Made by a program: the position numbers and the translations under genes. The notes below the pieces were generated by a model, which had not been told where the DNA came from, did no database searches, and saw only the letters and a list, made by a program, of their open reading frames with translations. From NCBI RefSeq assembly GCF_018413465.1, contig NZ_JAHCDK010000002.1, positions 124,001 through 188,000 on the forward strand: a DNA stretch of 64,000 nt, given 5' to 3'. Positions 25,149-32,985 of the stretch are shown piece by piece (positions within the stretch are counted from its first letter, which is position 1; each line of letters begins with the position of its first letter). Source of the DNA: Flavobacterium sp. CYK-55 (GTDB lineage Bacteria > Bacteroidota > Bacteroidia > Flavobacteriales > Flavobacteriaceae).

Positions 25149-25763
25149 TTATTCTTCGTCTTCAAAAAACAAAGGTTCAACCATGATTTTATCGGCCAAA
25201 ATTTCTAGCTTTTCGGTAATTTGACTACAGAAAAAAAGACGCTGCATTTTCTCGACACTCATCGATAAACGCTGAATAAATGAATCTTGACGCAGCCTGA
25301 CTATTTCATCGGCATCATCAGTCGCGAATATTTTAATGGTGGTCATATTGAATCCCGCCGAAGAAAACATCGCGTTGATTTTGGTCGGTGTTCCCACCAA
25401 AATGTCCATTCCGGCTGAAATTTGATTTTTATCTTCATCCATATCGGTTTTTTCATGCACGCCAATCACCCGCAAATCTGTGTATTTACCCAATTGAGCA
25501 AACATTTCAACCGTTTCTAACACCTGCTCTTTGCCCAAAACCAAAACCAGCGCGCGCGTGCTTTCGCCTTGTGCTTTTTCGAGTTTTTGAATCACGTTGA
25601 GCACAATGGTGGTTGTTTTTCCGCTGCCCAGAGCCGATTGAATCACAGCATCAGCTCCACTTTTAATCGCTGAAAATGTGTGTTGTTGTAGTTCATTTGC
25701 TTCAACCAAGCCGGCTTCAGTGAGCGCTTGCTGCAAGTTGGGATTTATTTTTTTTAGATTCAT
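25149..25763 (-). CDS. Lone RecA1 domain of DEAD-box helicase type
   Basis: A 204-residue protein that matches only the first RecA-like domain of DEAD-box RNA helicases. A Q-motif-like LQQHTFSAIKSGAD precedes the Walker A SALGSGKTT (Lys49) and VGTPTKI (motif Ib, 123-129). Motif II is DDAD (149-152) instead of DEAD and the SAT motif reads CSQ. There is no helicase C domain or following frame, and the C-terminus is an acidic FFEDEE. Such single-domain proteins may bind ATP or RNA without unwinding. The gene is separated from the upstream regulator by a period-9 tract. Confidence 0.75.
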   Translation of the reverse strand: MNLKKINPNLQQALTEAGLVEANELQQHTFSAIKSGADAVIQSALGSGKTTTIVLNVIQKLEKAQGESTRALVLVLGKEQVLETVEMFAQLGKYTDLRVIGVHEKTDMDEDKNQISAGMDILVGTPTKINAMFSSAGFNMTTIKIFATDDADEIVRLRQDSFIQRLSMSVEKMQRLFFCSQITEKLEILADKIMVEPLFFEDEE

Positions 25764-25806
25764 TATGGTTGACTGTTGTCGATATTTGGTTAAACGATTT
25801 ATTCGC

Positions 25807-25851
25807 CTAAACTTCTTAAACTTTATAAACTTTATAAACTTTATAAACTTT
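25807..25851 (+). repeat. Period-9 tandem tract, most regular copy
   Basis: Five nonamers: CTAAACTTC, TTAAACTTT, then three exact copies of ATAAACTTT. It lies between the response-regulator stop and the RecA1-domain start, both on the minus strand. Confidence 0.7.
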
Positions 25852-25861
25852 TTTGATGTCT

Positions 25862-27025
25862 TTATTTACTCGCAAATAGCTTGACATCGGTTTCTGAAAT
25901 TTCGCTGCCGCCCAATATAATCAAGCGTTCTACTACATTGCGCAATTCGCGGATGTTGCCGGTCCAATCGTATTCTTGCAAAAGTTGAATGGCTTGCTGA
26001 GAGAATTTTTTAGGCGCATTGCCTTGCTCTGAGGCTATTTTCTCGGTAAAATGTTCAATCAATAGCGGAATGTCATCGCGACGATCGTTGAGCGAAGGCA
26101 CATGAATGAGAATCACGGCCAAACGATGATATAAATCTTCGCGAAAACGGCCGGCTTCGATTTCTTTTTTGAGGTCTTTGTTGGTAGCGGCTACCACGCG
26201 CACATCAACTTTGATGTCTTTTTCGGCACCCACGCGTGTAATCATATTTTCTTGCAAGGCGCGCAATACTTTGGCTTGGGCCGATAAACTCATATCGCCG
26301 ATTTCATCGAGAAATAAAGTTCCGCCGTGGGCTGCTTCAAATTTTCCGGCGCGGTCTTTCACGGCTGATGTAAAAGCGCCTTTGACATGCCCAAACAATT
26401 CGCTTTCAATAAGCTCACTCGGAATTGCGGCGCAGTTCACTTCAATCAGCGGAAAATCGGAACGCTCGCTATTTTGGTGCAACTGATGCGCTACGAGTTC
26501 TTTTCCGGTGCCGTTTGGGCCGGTAATCAGAACGCGCGCTTCAGTGGGTGCGACTTTTTCAATCATCAATTTGATGTGGTTGATGGGTTCGCTGTTTCCG
26601 ATGATTTCGTATTGCTTGTGCACAATTTTCTTGAGGATTTTGTTCTCAACCACGAGTTGTTTTTTGTCTAAAGCGTTGCGCACGGTATTGAGCAAACGGT
26701 TTAAATCTGGTGGTTTTGAAATATAATCAAACGCGCCCAAACGCATGGCTTGAATGGCGGTTTCCATATCGCCGTGGCCGGATATCATGACCATCGGTAT
26801 TTCGGGTTTGATTTTCTTGACGGCCTCAAGCAGTTCAACACCGTCCATTTTGGGCATTTTGATATCACACAAAACCAAATCATAATCGGTTTGTTTGATT
26901 TTTTCGTAGCCCGCTAAACCATCAACGGCTTCGTCAACTTCGTAGCTGCTGTTTTCTTCTGAAAGAATTTTGGTAAGTACGCGACGAATAGAAGTTTCGT
27001 CTTCAATGACTAGTATTTTGGACAT
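25862..27025 (-). CDS. Sigma-54-type response regulator (REC-AAA+) without a DNA-binding domain
   Basis: A 387-residue NtrC/AtoC-like protein. Residues 1-120 are a receiver domain with phospho-acceptor Asp54 (VLCDIKMPKMDG) and KPP at the conserved Lys. The AAA+ domain follows: Walker A TGPNGTGKEL, KGAFTSAVKD in place of the GAFTGA sigma-54 contact loop, Walker B GGTLFLDEIGDM, then the arginine-finger region RFREDLYHRL. The protein ends at SETDVKLFASK, just after the AAA+ lid, so the Fis-type helix-turn-helix is missing. A period-8 tract abuts its start codon. DNA targets would need another protein. Confidence 0.9.
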   Translation of the reverse strand: MSKILVIEDETSIRRVLTKILSEENSSYEVDEAVDGLAGYEKIKQTDYDLVLCDIKMPKMDGVELLEAVKKIKPEIPMVMISGHGDMETAIQAMRLGAFDYISKPPDLNRLLNTVRNALDKKQLVVENKILKKIVHKQYEIIGNSEPINHIKLMIEKVAPTEARVLITGPNGTGKELVAHQLHQNSERSDFPLIEVNCAAIPSELIESELFGHVKGAFTSAVKDRAGKFEAAHGGTLFLDEIGDMSLSAQAKVLRALQENMITRVGAEKDIKVDVRVVAATNKDLKKEIEAGRFREDLYHRLAVILIHVPSLNDRRDDIPLLIEHFTEKIASEQGNAPKKFSQQAIQLLQEYDWTGNIRELRNVVERLIILGGSEISETDVKLFASK

Positions 27026-27065
27026 TTCTCTGAGTTACTGAGATGCTAAGCAGCTGAGTGCCTGA
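27026..27065 (-). repeat. Period-8 tandem tract at the response-regulator start
   Basis: Five octamers on the plus strand (TCTGAGTT, ACTGAGAT, GCTAAGCA, GCTGAGTG, CCTGAGCA) directly next to the start codon, as in the FAH-gene leader. Confidence 0.6.
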
Positions 27066-27151
27066 GCAACAATTAATGTTTAGTATTTTTGATGCATTTT
27101 GCTGATGCGAGACAAAGGTCGTGAAGCTGGATGAATATGACAAATATTAAA

Positions 27152-27201
27152 ATTTGAGTGCCTGAGTTGCTGAGTTGCTGAGTGACTGAGATGCTTAGTT
27201 T
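27152..27201 (-). repeat. Period-8 tandem tract
   Basis: Six octamers (TTTGAGTG, CCTGAGTT, GCTGAGTT, GCTGAGTG, ACTGAGAT, GCTTAGTT), same consensus as the tract 90 nt away. Confidence 0.6.
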
Positions 27202-27324
27202 GGTTGTGATTTATTTTAGATAAAAGCTTTGAAGCTGAAAGAACATAAAAATAAAAGAAATAATTCAATTTACTCCATGCTCTAGCCCTGATATTTAGCT
27301 TCGCTCAGTTCGGCTCCGCCTCGG

Positions 27325-27392
27325 GTGATATTAAGAGGAGCAAGTCCGGTGGACTTGAGGTATCTTTAAAATGCCTCATCTCAGACAAATCT
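27325..27392 (+). repeat. Diverged AAGTCC hairpin repeat unit
   Basis: GATATTAAGAGGAGCAAGTC and the full hairpin and GAGGTATCTTTAAA match the 92-bp units; after that the sequence differs (GCCTCATCTCAGACAAATC). Confidence 0.75.
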
Positions 27393-27410
27393 TTCATTAT
27401 TACTATAAAC

Positions 27411-27493
27411 CCTAGCCCTGATAGTAGTGGAAATCCTTTTGTGTCGGGGTTCGACACAAAAGATTGCAACGAATAGCAGGTTCCCGGCTTCTA
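27411..27493 (+). ncRNA. Flavo-1-like structured element, copy D
   Basis: TAGCCCTGATAGTAGTGG, inner stem ATCCTTTTGTGTC / GACACAAAAGAT with loop GGGGTTC, AACGAATAGCAGG, outer stem AGCC / GGCT. One of the best-formed copies; antisense to and just beyond the ABC permease stop. Confidence 0.8.
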
Positions 27494-27513
27494 AAAAATA
27501 TAAGCGTAGCAAA

Positions 27514-28818
27514 CTAATATTTCAGCCACTTGTAGAGTTCTTTCCAAGTGGGTTTCTTGCCATACATGAGAATCCCGACGCGGTAAATTTTGGAGGCGAA
27601 CCAAACCACACCCAAAAAGGTGCCGAATAAAATAAGCATGGACAGCGCAATTTGCCACCACGGCACGCCAAACGGAATACGCATCAGCATGACGATGGGC
27701 GATGTGAGCGGCACCATGGAGAAAACAGTGGCGACGTTTCCGTGCGGATCATTGATGACAGTGAAAATTCCGATGTAGACGCCTAAAACCAGCGGCATAA
27801 TGATGGGCAAAAGAAATTGTTGCGAGTCGGTTTCACTATCCACCGCAGCGCCAATAGCGGCATAAAAAGAGCTATACAAGAAATAACCGCCCACAAAATA
27901 CACGATAAAACTGATGATGATGGTGGCAATGGGAAGGTTCCAAAGTTCGTGCATGTACAGCTGCGCGGTAGATAGTTGCGCTTGTGCCTGATGCATCATT
28001 TCGGGATTCATTTGTGCGGCGGCGGGCGTAGCATTGACCCCAAAAAAGGCCGAAGCTCCGAACATCAGACCCAGACCGATGATGGCCCAAATGAAAAACT
28101 GTAAAACCCCGGCGAGCGAAGTGCCGATGATCTTACCCATCATAAGCTGAAAAGGTTTGACCGATGAGATGATGATTTCAATGATGCGGTTGGTTTTTTC
28201 TTCGATCACGCTGCGCATGACCATGTTTCCGTAGATGATGATGAACATCATGATGAGATATCCGAACGCACAACCGATGGCAATTTTGATTTCGTTGAGG
28301 CCTTTGACGCTTTCTTCGCCCGATGCCTTGGCTACGCTGATATCAACTTCGGCCTGCGCCTGATGAATGGCTAACGTATCGAGTTTTGCGCGTTCAAAGT
28401 TGAGTTGGGTTATTTTTTTAGCAATGACGTCTTCGGTTTGGCTTAAAAAAGCAATGCTCGGACTGTCGTTGGATAAATATTGAATGCTTTTTTGAAGTTT
28501 TTGAACACTGTCGGTTTTGGGAATATACAGCAAGCCTTCATAGCTTTCGGACATAATGCTGTCTTTGAGAATTTTCATATCGACTTTGGATAAATCGAGG
28601 TAATGAAACTCGTCGGTGCTTTTGAATTCGGGCGCAAAAATACCGGTTTCATCGTGAATGGCAATTTGTTTGACATCGGCTTTAAGCGAACTCAAGTAGC
28701 CAACAAAAGCGCCAATGCCTACAAACAACAACGGACTTAAAAAAGTCATGACGATGAAAGATTTGTTGCGCACTTTGGCAATGAATTCTCGTTTGATGAT
28801 GAGGGAAAGTATACTCAT
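27514..28818 (-). CDS. ABC-2 type transporter permease, NatB-like
   Basis: A 434-residue permease. One N-terminal helix (SFIVMTFLSPLLFVGIGAFVG) is followed by a large extracytoplasmic domain (about 45-180), then five or six helices (GYLIMMFIIIYGNMVMR, the VIEEKTNRIIEIIISS loop typical of NatB/YhaP, FIWAIIGLGLMFG and others). Relatives form Na+ or peptide exporters with the ATPase encoded directly upstream. The gap between the two genes is 56 nt and contains a period-8 tract. The substrate is not known. Confidence 0.9.
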   Translation of the reverse strand: MSILSLIIKREFIAKVRNKSFIVMTFLSPLLFVGIGAFVGYLSSLKADVKQIAIHDETGIFAPEFKSTDEFHYLDLSKVDMKILKDSIMSESYEGLLYIPKTDSVQKLQKSIQYLSNDSPSIAFLSQTEDVIAKKITQLNFERAKLDTLAIHQAQAEVDISVAKASGEESVKGLNEIKIAIGCAFGYLIMMFIIIYGNMVMRSVIEEKTNRIIEIIISSVKPFQLMMGKIIGTSLAGVLQFFIWAIIGLGLMFGASAFFGVNATPAAAQMNPEMMHQAQAQLSTAQLYMHELWNLPIATIIISFIVYFVGGYFLYSSFYAAIGAAVDSETDSQQFLLPIIMPLVLGVYIGIFTVINDPHGNVATVFSMVPLTSPIVMLMRIPFGVPWWQIALSMLILFGTFLGVVWFASKIYRVGILMYGKKPTWKELYKWLKY

Positions 28819-28841
28819 ATTTTTATATCTATTTCAAAATA

Positions 28842-28881
28842 TCTTAAAATCTTACAGTCTTAAAATCTTACAATCTATTGA
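28842..28881 (-). repeat. Period-8 tract between ABC ATPase and permease
   Basis: Octamers TCTTAAAA, TCTTACAG, TCTTAAAA, TCTTACAA, TCTATTGA. Different consensus from the GCTGAGTT tracts but the same period; it ends over the ATPase stop codon and precedes the permease start. Confidence 0.5.
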
Positions 28882-29795
28882 CTTACCGTTTGAATGAAAA
28901 TATCATTCACGCTCGGGATTTTCTCGAGAAAATGTGTGACTTGCCCGCGCTGAGTAAGCAAATTCAAAAGTTCATTGGGCAGAGCGCTTCCGAGTTCTAC
29001 CTGAAGTTTGAGTTCGTCGTTGAGCGATTTAAAATCGGTTGAGCCGACCGTGAATTTTTGGGTAATATCATACATCAAACCTTCGACATTATCGGTCAAG
29101 ATTCCGACTTCAAAACTATTGGTTCGGTATTGTTTTTTGACATCGGTGAGTTTGCCTTCAATGAGTTTGTTTGATTTGTGAATGAGCGCAATGTGATCAC
29201 ATAATTCTTCAACGCTTTCCATTCGGTGCGTAGAGAAAATAATGGTGGAACCTTGTTTCTTGAGTTCAAGAATTTCGTCTTTGATGATGTTGGCATTTAC
29301 CGGATCAAAACCCGAAAACGGTTCGTCAAAAATGAGCAATTTCGGACGGTGCAACACACAAACCACAAACTGGATTTTTTGCGCCATTCCTTTAGAAAGC
29401 TCTTGAATTTTTTTGTTCCACCAACCGTGAATATCAAGCTTGTCAAACCAATATTTAAGTTGGGCCGTGGCCTCAGCTTTAGACAATCCTTTGAGTTGTG
29501 CCAAATACAAACACTGCTCGCCCACTTTCATAGTTTTGTATAAGCCGCGTTCTTCGGGCAAATAACCAATGTGTTGCACATGGTGCGGCTGGAGTTTTTC
29601 GCCGTCAAAAAGAACGTTTCCGCTATCGGGCAAGGTAATTTGATTGATGATGCGAATGAGAGAAGTTTTACCAGCTCCGTTAGGACCAAGAAGTCCGTAA
29701 ATGCTTCCTTGCGGAATGGAAAGTGAAACGTGGTTAAGCGCTGTATAATTGCCGTACTGCTTGACCACTTTTTCTACCTCGAGTATGTTGCTCAT
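28875..29795 (-). CDS. ABC transporter ATP-binding protein, NatA-like
   Basis: A 306-residue ATPase. Walker A GPNGAGKTSLIR, Q-loop YLPEERGLYK, signature LSKGMAQKIQFV (a variant of LSGG with Lys for the second Gly), Walker B LLIFDEPFSGFD, H-loop STHRME. The C-terminal 80 residues form the extra domain found in NatA-like exporters (TDNVEGLMYDITQKF and following). It pairs with the adjacent ABC-2 permease. The PEERGLY motif is shared by Na+ and bacitracin-type exporters. Confidence 0.92.
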   Translation of the reverse strand: MSNILEVEKVVKQYGNYTALNHVSLSIPQGSIYGLLGPNGAGKTSLIRIINQITLPDSGNVLFDGEKLQPHHVQHIGYLPEERGLYKTMKVGEQCLYLAQLKGLSKAEATAQLKYWFDKLDIHGWWNKKIQELSKGMAQKIQFVVCVLHRPKLLIFDEPFSGFDPVNANIIKDEILELKKQGSTIIFSTHRMESVEELCDHIALIHKSNKLIEGKLTDVKKQYRTNSFEVGILTDNVEGLMYDITQKFTVGSTDFKSLNDELKLQVELGSALPNELLNLLTQRGQVTHFLEKIPSVNDIFIQTVSQ

Positions 29796-29852
29796 GTGGT
29801 TAGTGATTTTTGTAAAAGTAGGAAATTAGTTATTTCTGAATACGATTCGTTA

Positions 29853-29891
29853 CAAAAAAAAACCCACCCTTATTTGGACAATAAGGATGGG
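29853..29891 (-). terminator. Terminator downstream of dnaJ
   Basis: Stem CCCATCCTTATT / AATAAGGGTGGG (one mismatch) read on the minus strand, then a TTTTTTTTT run. It lies 69 nt past the dnaJ stop. Confidence 0.75.
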
Positions 29892-29959
29892 AAAAATTGC
29901 TATGAAAAAGAAATTACTAGTTGCCTAGTATTTTTCCAAAAGTATAATAATTTTTTAAT

Positions 29960-31066
29960 CTAAGAAAACATATCCTTAACTTTTTCAAAAAAAGATTTAT
30001 CAGACTTTTCCGGGCTTGGAATGAAGTGTTCGTTTGATAAATTTTTCTCAAAAAATTCGCGTTGTTCTTTGTTGAGTACTTTGGGTGTCCAAACATTCAC
30101 ATGAACGAGCAAATCTCCTCTGCCATAGCTGTTTAAGCTTGGAATTCCCTTACCTTTTAAGCGGAGAATTTTTCCGGATTGTATGCCTTCTTCAAGCTTG
30201 ATTCTGACTTTTCCGCTCACCGCATCGATGTCTTTTGAGACGCCCAAAGCAGCTTCAGAAAAACTGATATATAGGTCATAATGAAGGTTTTCGCCTTCTC
30301 TTTTCAAAAATTCGTGCTCGATTTCTTCTATAGCAACGATTAAATCGCCCGGAATTCCGTTGCCCGGAGCATCGTTTCCTTTGTTAGAAACTTTGAGTTG
30401 CATGCCATCAACCACACCTGCCGGAATTTTGATGGATACGGTTTCGTCTTCAAGGATCATTCCGTGTGCATCGGCGTTGGCCGGTTTTTTATCAATCATT
30501 TGGCCTGCACCGCCACAAGTTGGACAGGTAGTTGAAGTTTGCATACGCCCCAAAATAGTATTGGTTACGCGCATTACTTGACCTTGTCCGTTACAGGTCG
30601 CGCAAGTTTTATAACTAACACCCGGCGCTTGAACCTTGCGTTTTACTTTTACTTTTTTCTCAACACCATTGGCAATTTCATCTAAAGTGAGTTTAACTTT
30701 GATGCGCAAATTACTGCCTTTAACTACGCGACGTTGTCCGGATGATCCGCCAAATCCGCCAAAAGCACCACCAAAGATATCGCCAAATTGGCTGAAGATG
30801 TCATCCATGTTCATGTGGTGACCACCGCCAAAACCACCCGCTCCGTCAAAAGCTTGGTGACCGTATTGGTCGTATCGAGCGCGTTTTTGACTGTCGCTGA
30901 GCACTTCATAAGCTTCAGCCGCCAATTTGAAGTTTTCTTCGGCTTCTTTGTCTCCGGGGTTTTTATCCGGATGGAACTCAATGGCTTTTTTGCGGTAAGC
31001 CTTTTTGATTTCGGCCTCAGAAGCATTTTTGGAAACGCCTAATATTTCGTAAAAATCTTTTTTCAT
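29960..31066 (-). CDS. dnaJ: Chaperone DnaJ (type I Hsp40) with a reduced zinc domain
   Basis: A 368-residue DnaK co-chaperone; [16 protein letters not shown] is taken as the start (31066), with a less likely ATG at 31078. The J-domain has HPD in [10 protein letters not shown], then a Gly/Phe-rich region (about 75-115), substrate-binding beta domains and a short C-terminal dimerisation part. The zinc region contains only two CxxCxGxG motifs, CATCNGQG and CPTCGGAG, rather than four, so it should bind one zinc ion. It follows grpE by 33 nt and the two form an operon. Confidence 0.96.
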   Translation of the reverse strand: MKKDFYEILGVSKNASEAEIKKAYRKKAIEFHPDKNPGDKEAEENFKLAAEAYEVLSDSQKRARYDQYGHQAFDGAGGFGGGHHMNMDDIFSQFGDIFGGAFGGFGGSSGQRRVVKGSNLRIKVKLTLDEIANGVEKKVKVKRKVQAPGVSYKTCATCNGQGQVMRVTNTILGRMQTSTTCPTCGGAGQMIDKKPANADAHGMILEDETVSIKIPAGVVDGMQLKVSNKGNDAPGNGIPGDLIVAIEEIEHEFLKREGENLHYDLYISFSEAALGVSKDIDAVSGKVRIKLEEGIQSGKILRLKGKGIPSLNSYGRGDLLVHVNVWTPKVLNKEQREFFEKNLSNEHFIPSPEKSDKSFFEKVKDMFS

Positions 31067-31099
31067 CTTTTTAAACATTATCCCTTGCGGGCGATTGAA

Positions 31100-31654
31100 T
31101 TAATTACCCACCACAACTTTCGGAAAGCGGATAATTTTGTCTCCGAGTTTGTATCCTTTTTCGATTACATCAACAATTTTGCCTTTGAGTTCAGGCGATG
31201 GCGACGGAATTTGCGTAATAGCCTCGGCATAATCGGCATCAAAAGCATCGCCGGCTTGTACTGCCACAACTTCTAATCCTTTTGAGCTGAGTGTTGATGT
31301 AAATTTGTCATATATAAGTGCAACGCCTTGTAAAAGAACATCGTTATCCGTCTTTTTGATCTCAATTAAAGCGCGATCAAAGTCATCAATGACTGGCAAT
31401 AAAGCCTGAAGTACTTCTTGATTGGCCGTTTTAAACAAATCAATACGCTCTTTGGCTGTACGGCGTTTGTAATTTTCGAATTCAGCAAAAAGTCTTAAAA
31501 ACTTGTCTTTCTCTTGTGCCAATTCTTCCTCGAGTTTCTGCTCAGGCGTTAGGCTTTCAGCGGGTTCTACAGCCGTTTCAGTTGTTGTTGACTCGGTGTT
31601 TTCGGCCACTGGATTTTCGTTCATGATTTCTTTTTCGGTGTTTTCAGTTGTCAT
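31100..31654 (-). CDS. grpE: Nucleotide exchange factor GrpE
   Basis: A 184-residue DnaK nucleotide exchange factor. An acidic Glu/Thr-rich N-terminus (1-45) leads into a long coiled coil (LAQEKDKFLRLFAEFENYKR) and the C-terminal beta domain with the conserved end GYKLGDKIIRFPKVVVGN. It is transcribed ahead of dnaJ. A full -33/-7 promoter of the housekeeping type lies 53 nt upstream; no CIRCE or other heat-shock operator is seen. dnaK is not in the window. Confidence 0.95.
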   Translation of the reverse strand: MTTENTEKEIMNENPVAENTESTTTETAVEPAESLTPEQKLEEELAQEKDKFLRLFAEFENYKRRTAKERIDLFKTANQEVLQALLPVIDDFDRALIEIKKTDNDVLLQGVALIYDKFTSTLSSKGLEVVAVQAGDAFDADYAEAITQIPSPSPELKGKIVDVIEKGYKLGDKIIRFPKVVVGN

Positions 31655-31706
31655 TTTGCGTTTATTTTATTCTGAGTTTTGGGTGAAAAATGCTTCGCCC
31701 GCATTG

Positions 31707-31739
31707 CAAATGTATTGCCAATTGACTGATAATGCCAAA
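31707..31739 (-). promoter_or_regulatory. Promoter of the grpE-dnaJ operon
   Basis: On the minus strand TTTG (31736-31739) and TACATTTG (31707-31714) are 21 nt apart, fitting the Bacteroidota consensus. Confidence 0.65.
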
Positions 31740-31787
31740 TTGTCATTGATTTTAGTTGTTATTTTTATGCAAAACTGCTGTTTCTGT

Positions 31788-31870
31788 GCAGCCCCGATTG
31801 CAGCGAATATCCTTTTGCTTTGTTCTTTAAAAAGCAAAAGATAGCAGCAAAAAGCGGGCAGAGCTGCCCA
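31788..31870 (+). ncRNA. Flavo-1-like structured element, copy E
   Basis: Outer stem CAGC / GCTG, CCCCGATTGCAGCG, inner stem ATCCTTTTGCTTT / AAAGCAAAAGAT, AGCAGCAAAAAGCGGG. It sits upstream of grpE on the opposite strand. Confidence 0.75.
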
Positions 31871-31995
31871 AATGTTAAAAATGAAAAATTAATAGATTTT
31901 TAAGACGATAACGTTTTCGTTTTTTTTAAGTTTGTTACTCTCAATAATGAAGGTTAGCACTGCGCTTAGTATTATTAATTCACCCACTTATAGTG

Positions 31996-32022
31996 AAAAA
32001 GCCCCGAAAAATGGGGCTTTTT
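31996..32022. terminator. Bidirectional-looking terminator at the end of the epimerase gene
   Basis: Stem AAAAAGCCCC / GGGGCTTTTT with a 7-nt loop, ending at the epimerase stop codon. The A and T flanks allow use on either strand. Confidence 0.8.
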
Positions 32023-32928
32023 TTATGGTATTAAGTTGCCGAGTGCGCTGTCAATATCAGGGAATTTATACTGAAAATGTGCGTCAAGGGCGCGCTGTGG
32101 TTTGACAATTTGATCTGCGGTGACTAAAATACTGCGCTCACCCAAAAGTATTTCAATAACTTTTTGCGGAATGTTGGGCAACCAGATTTTTTTGTCTAGT
32201 CGTTCGGCTATTTTGCTCGTTAAGACAGCATTGCTCACGGGTTCGGGCGCTACTGCATTGTAAATACCTTGCCATTTATGTTCAAGCGCTGACTGATAAA
32301 ATCGAGTTATATCATCGAGGTGAATCCAGGAAATATGTTGTTGCCCCGAACCAATGGCAGCACCAACACCTATTTTGATTGGCTGGAGCATTTGCGGTAA
32401 GGCGCCTGCATCTTTGGCCAAGACCACTCCGGTGCGCATACAGCAAACTTGTAAGTTGAGTTGTTTGAATTTTTGGGCGCTTTCTTCCCATTTTTCGACC
32501 ACATGTGATAAAAATCCGGGTGCTGCGCCCACAAAATCTTCGGTGTAAATTTGAGTAGAACTGTTGGGATAAACAGCAATACCCGAGGCTGTAATGAATT
32601 GAGTGACTTGATGAGGAACTTCTTTGAGGGCTTTATATAAGGTATTGGTTGCGTTGATTCGGCTTTCGAGAATTTCAAACTTATACTTTTTGGTCCAAGG
32701 TTTAGTAATAGACGCACCCGCCAAATGCACAATGGCATCGACCTCAATGAAGGCATTTCGATCGTAAGTTCCTTGTGACGGATTCCAGATAAAACCTTTG
32801 AGATTCGGTTGATTTTTGAGCTGACTGCTTCGCGTGGTCAGATAATGAACTTCATGCCCGTTGCTCAGCAAAAGTTCAGTAAGTGCTGAGCCTATTAAAC
32901 CTGTGGCGCCTGTGAGTAGAACTTTCAT
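32023..32928 (-). CDS. TIGR01777 (SDR39U1-like) NAD-dependent epimerase family protein
   Basis: A 301-residue short-chain dehydrogenase/reductase of the extended type. The N-terminal nucleotide-binding loop is VLLTGATGLIGSAL; then IVHLAGASITKPWTKK and ITASGIAVYP, hallmarks of the YfcH/SDR39U1 group, and a C-terminal DUF1731-like end (IPQKVIEILLGERSILVTADQIV). The catalytic Tyr position is replaced in this group, so the reaction is uncertain. A -7 box lies 10 nt before the ATG. Confidence 0.9.
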   Translation of the reverse strand: MKVLLTGATGLIGSALTELLLSNGHEVHYLTTRSSQLKNQPNLKGFIWNPSQGTYDRNAFIEVDAIVHLAGASITKPWTKKYKFEILESRINATNTLYKALKEVPHQVTQFITASGIAVYPNSSTQIYTEDFVGAAPGFLSHVVEKWEESAQKFKQLNLQVCCMRTGVVLAKDAGALPQMLQPIKIGVGAAIGSGQQHISWIHLDDITRFYQSALEHKWQGIYNAVAPEPVSNAVLTSKIAERLDKKIWLPNIPQKVIEILLGERSILVTADQIVKPQRALDAHFQYKFPDIDSALGNLIP

Positions 32929-32938
32929 TTTTTGTTTT

Positions 32939-32946
32939 CAAAATTA
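32939..32946 (-). promoter_or_regulatory. -7 box of the epimerase-family gene
   Basis: TAATTTTG on the minus strand, 10 nt before the ATG; no -33 element was found. Confidence 0.35.
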
Positions 32947-32985
32947 AAATGTAAAAGCCAAAAACACGTCACAATTGTGCTTGCT

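Larger units (their letters stand above)
27026..27513. other. Repeat-dense intergenic region, 0.49 kb
   Basis: No credible gene. It holds two period-8 tracts, a truncated Flavo-1-like 5' half (27281-27300), a diverged piece of the 54-bp repeat (GTTCGGCTCCGCCTCGGG at 27308-27325), a diverged AAGTCC hairpin unit and Flavo-1-like copy D. Confidence 0.75.
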
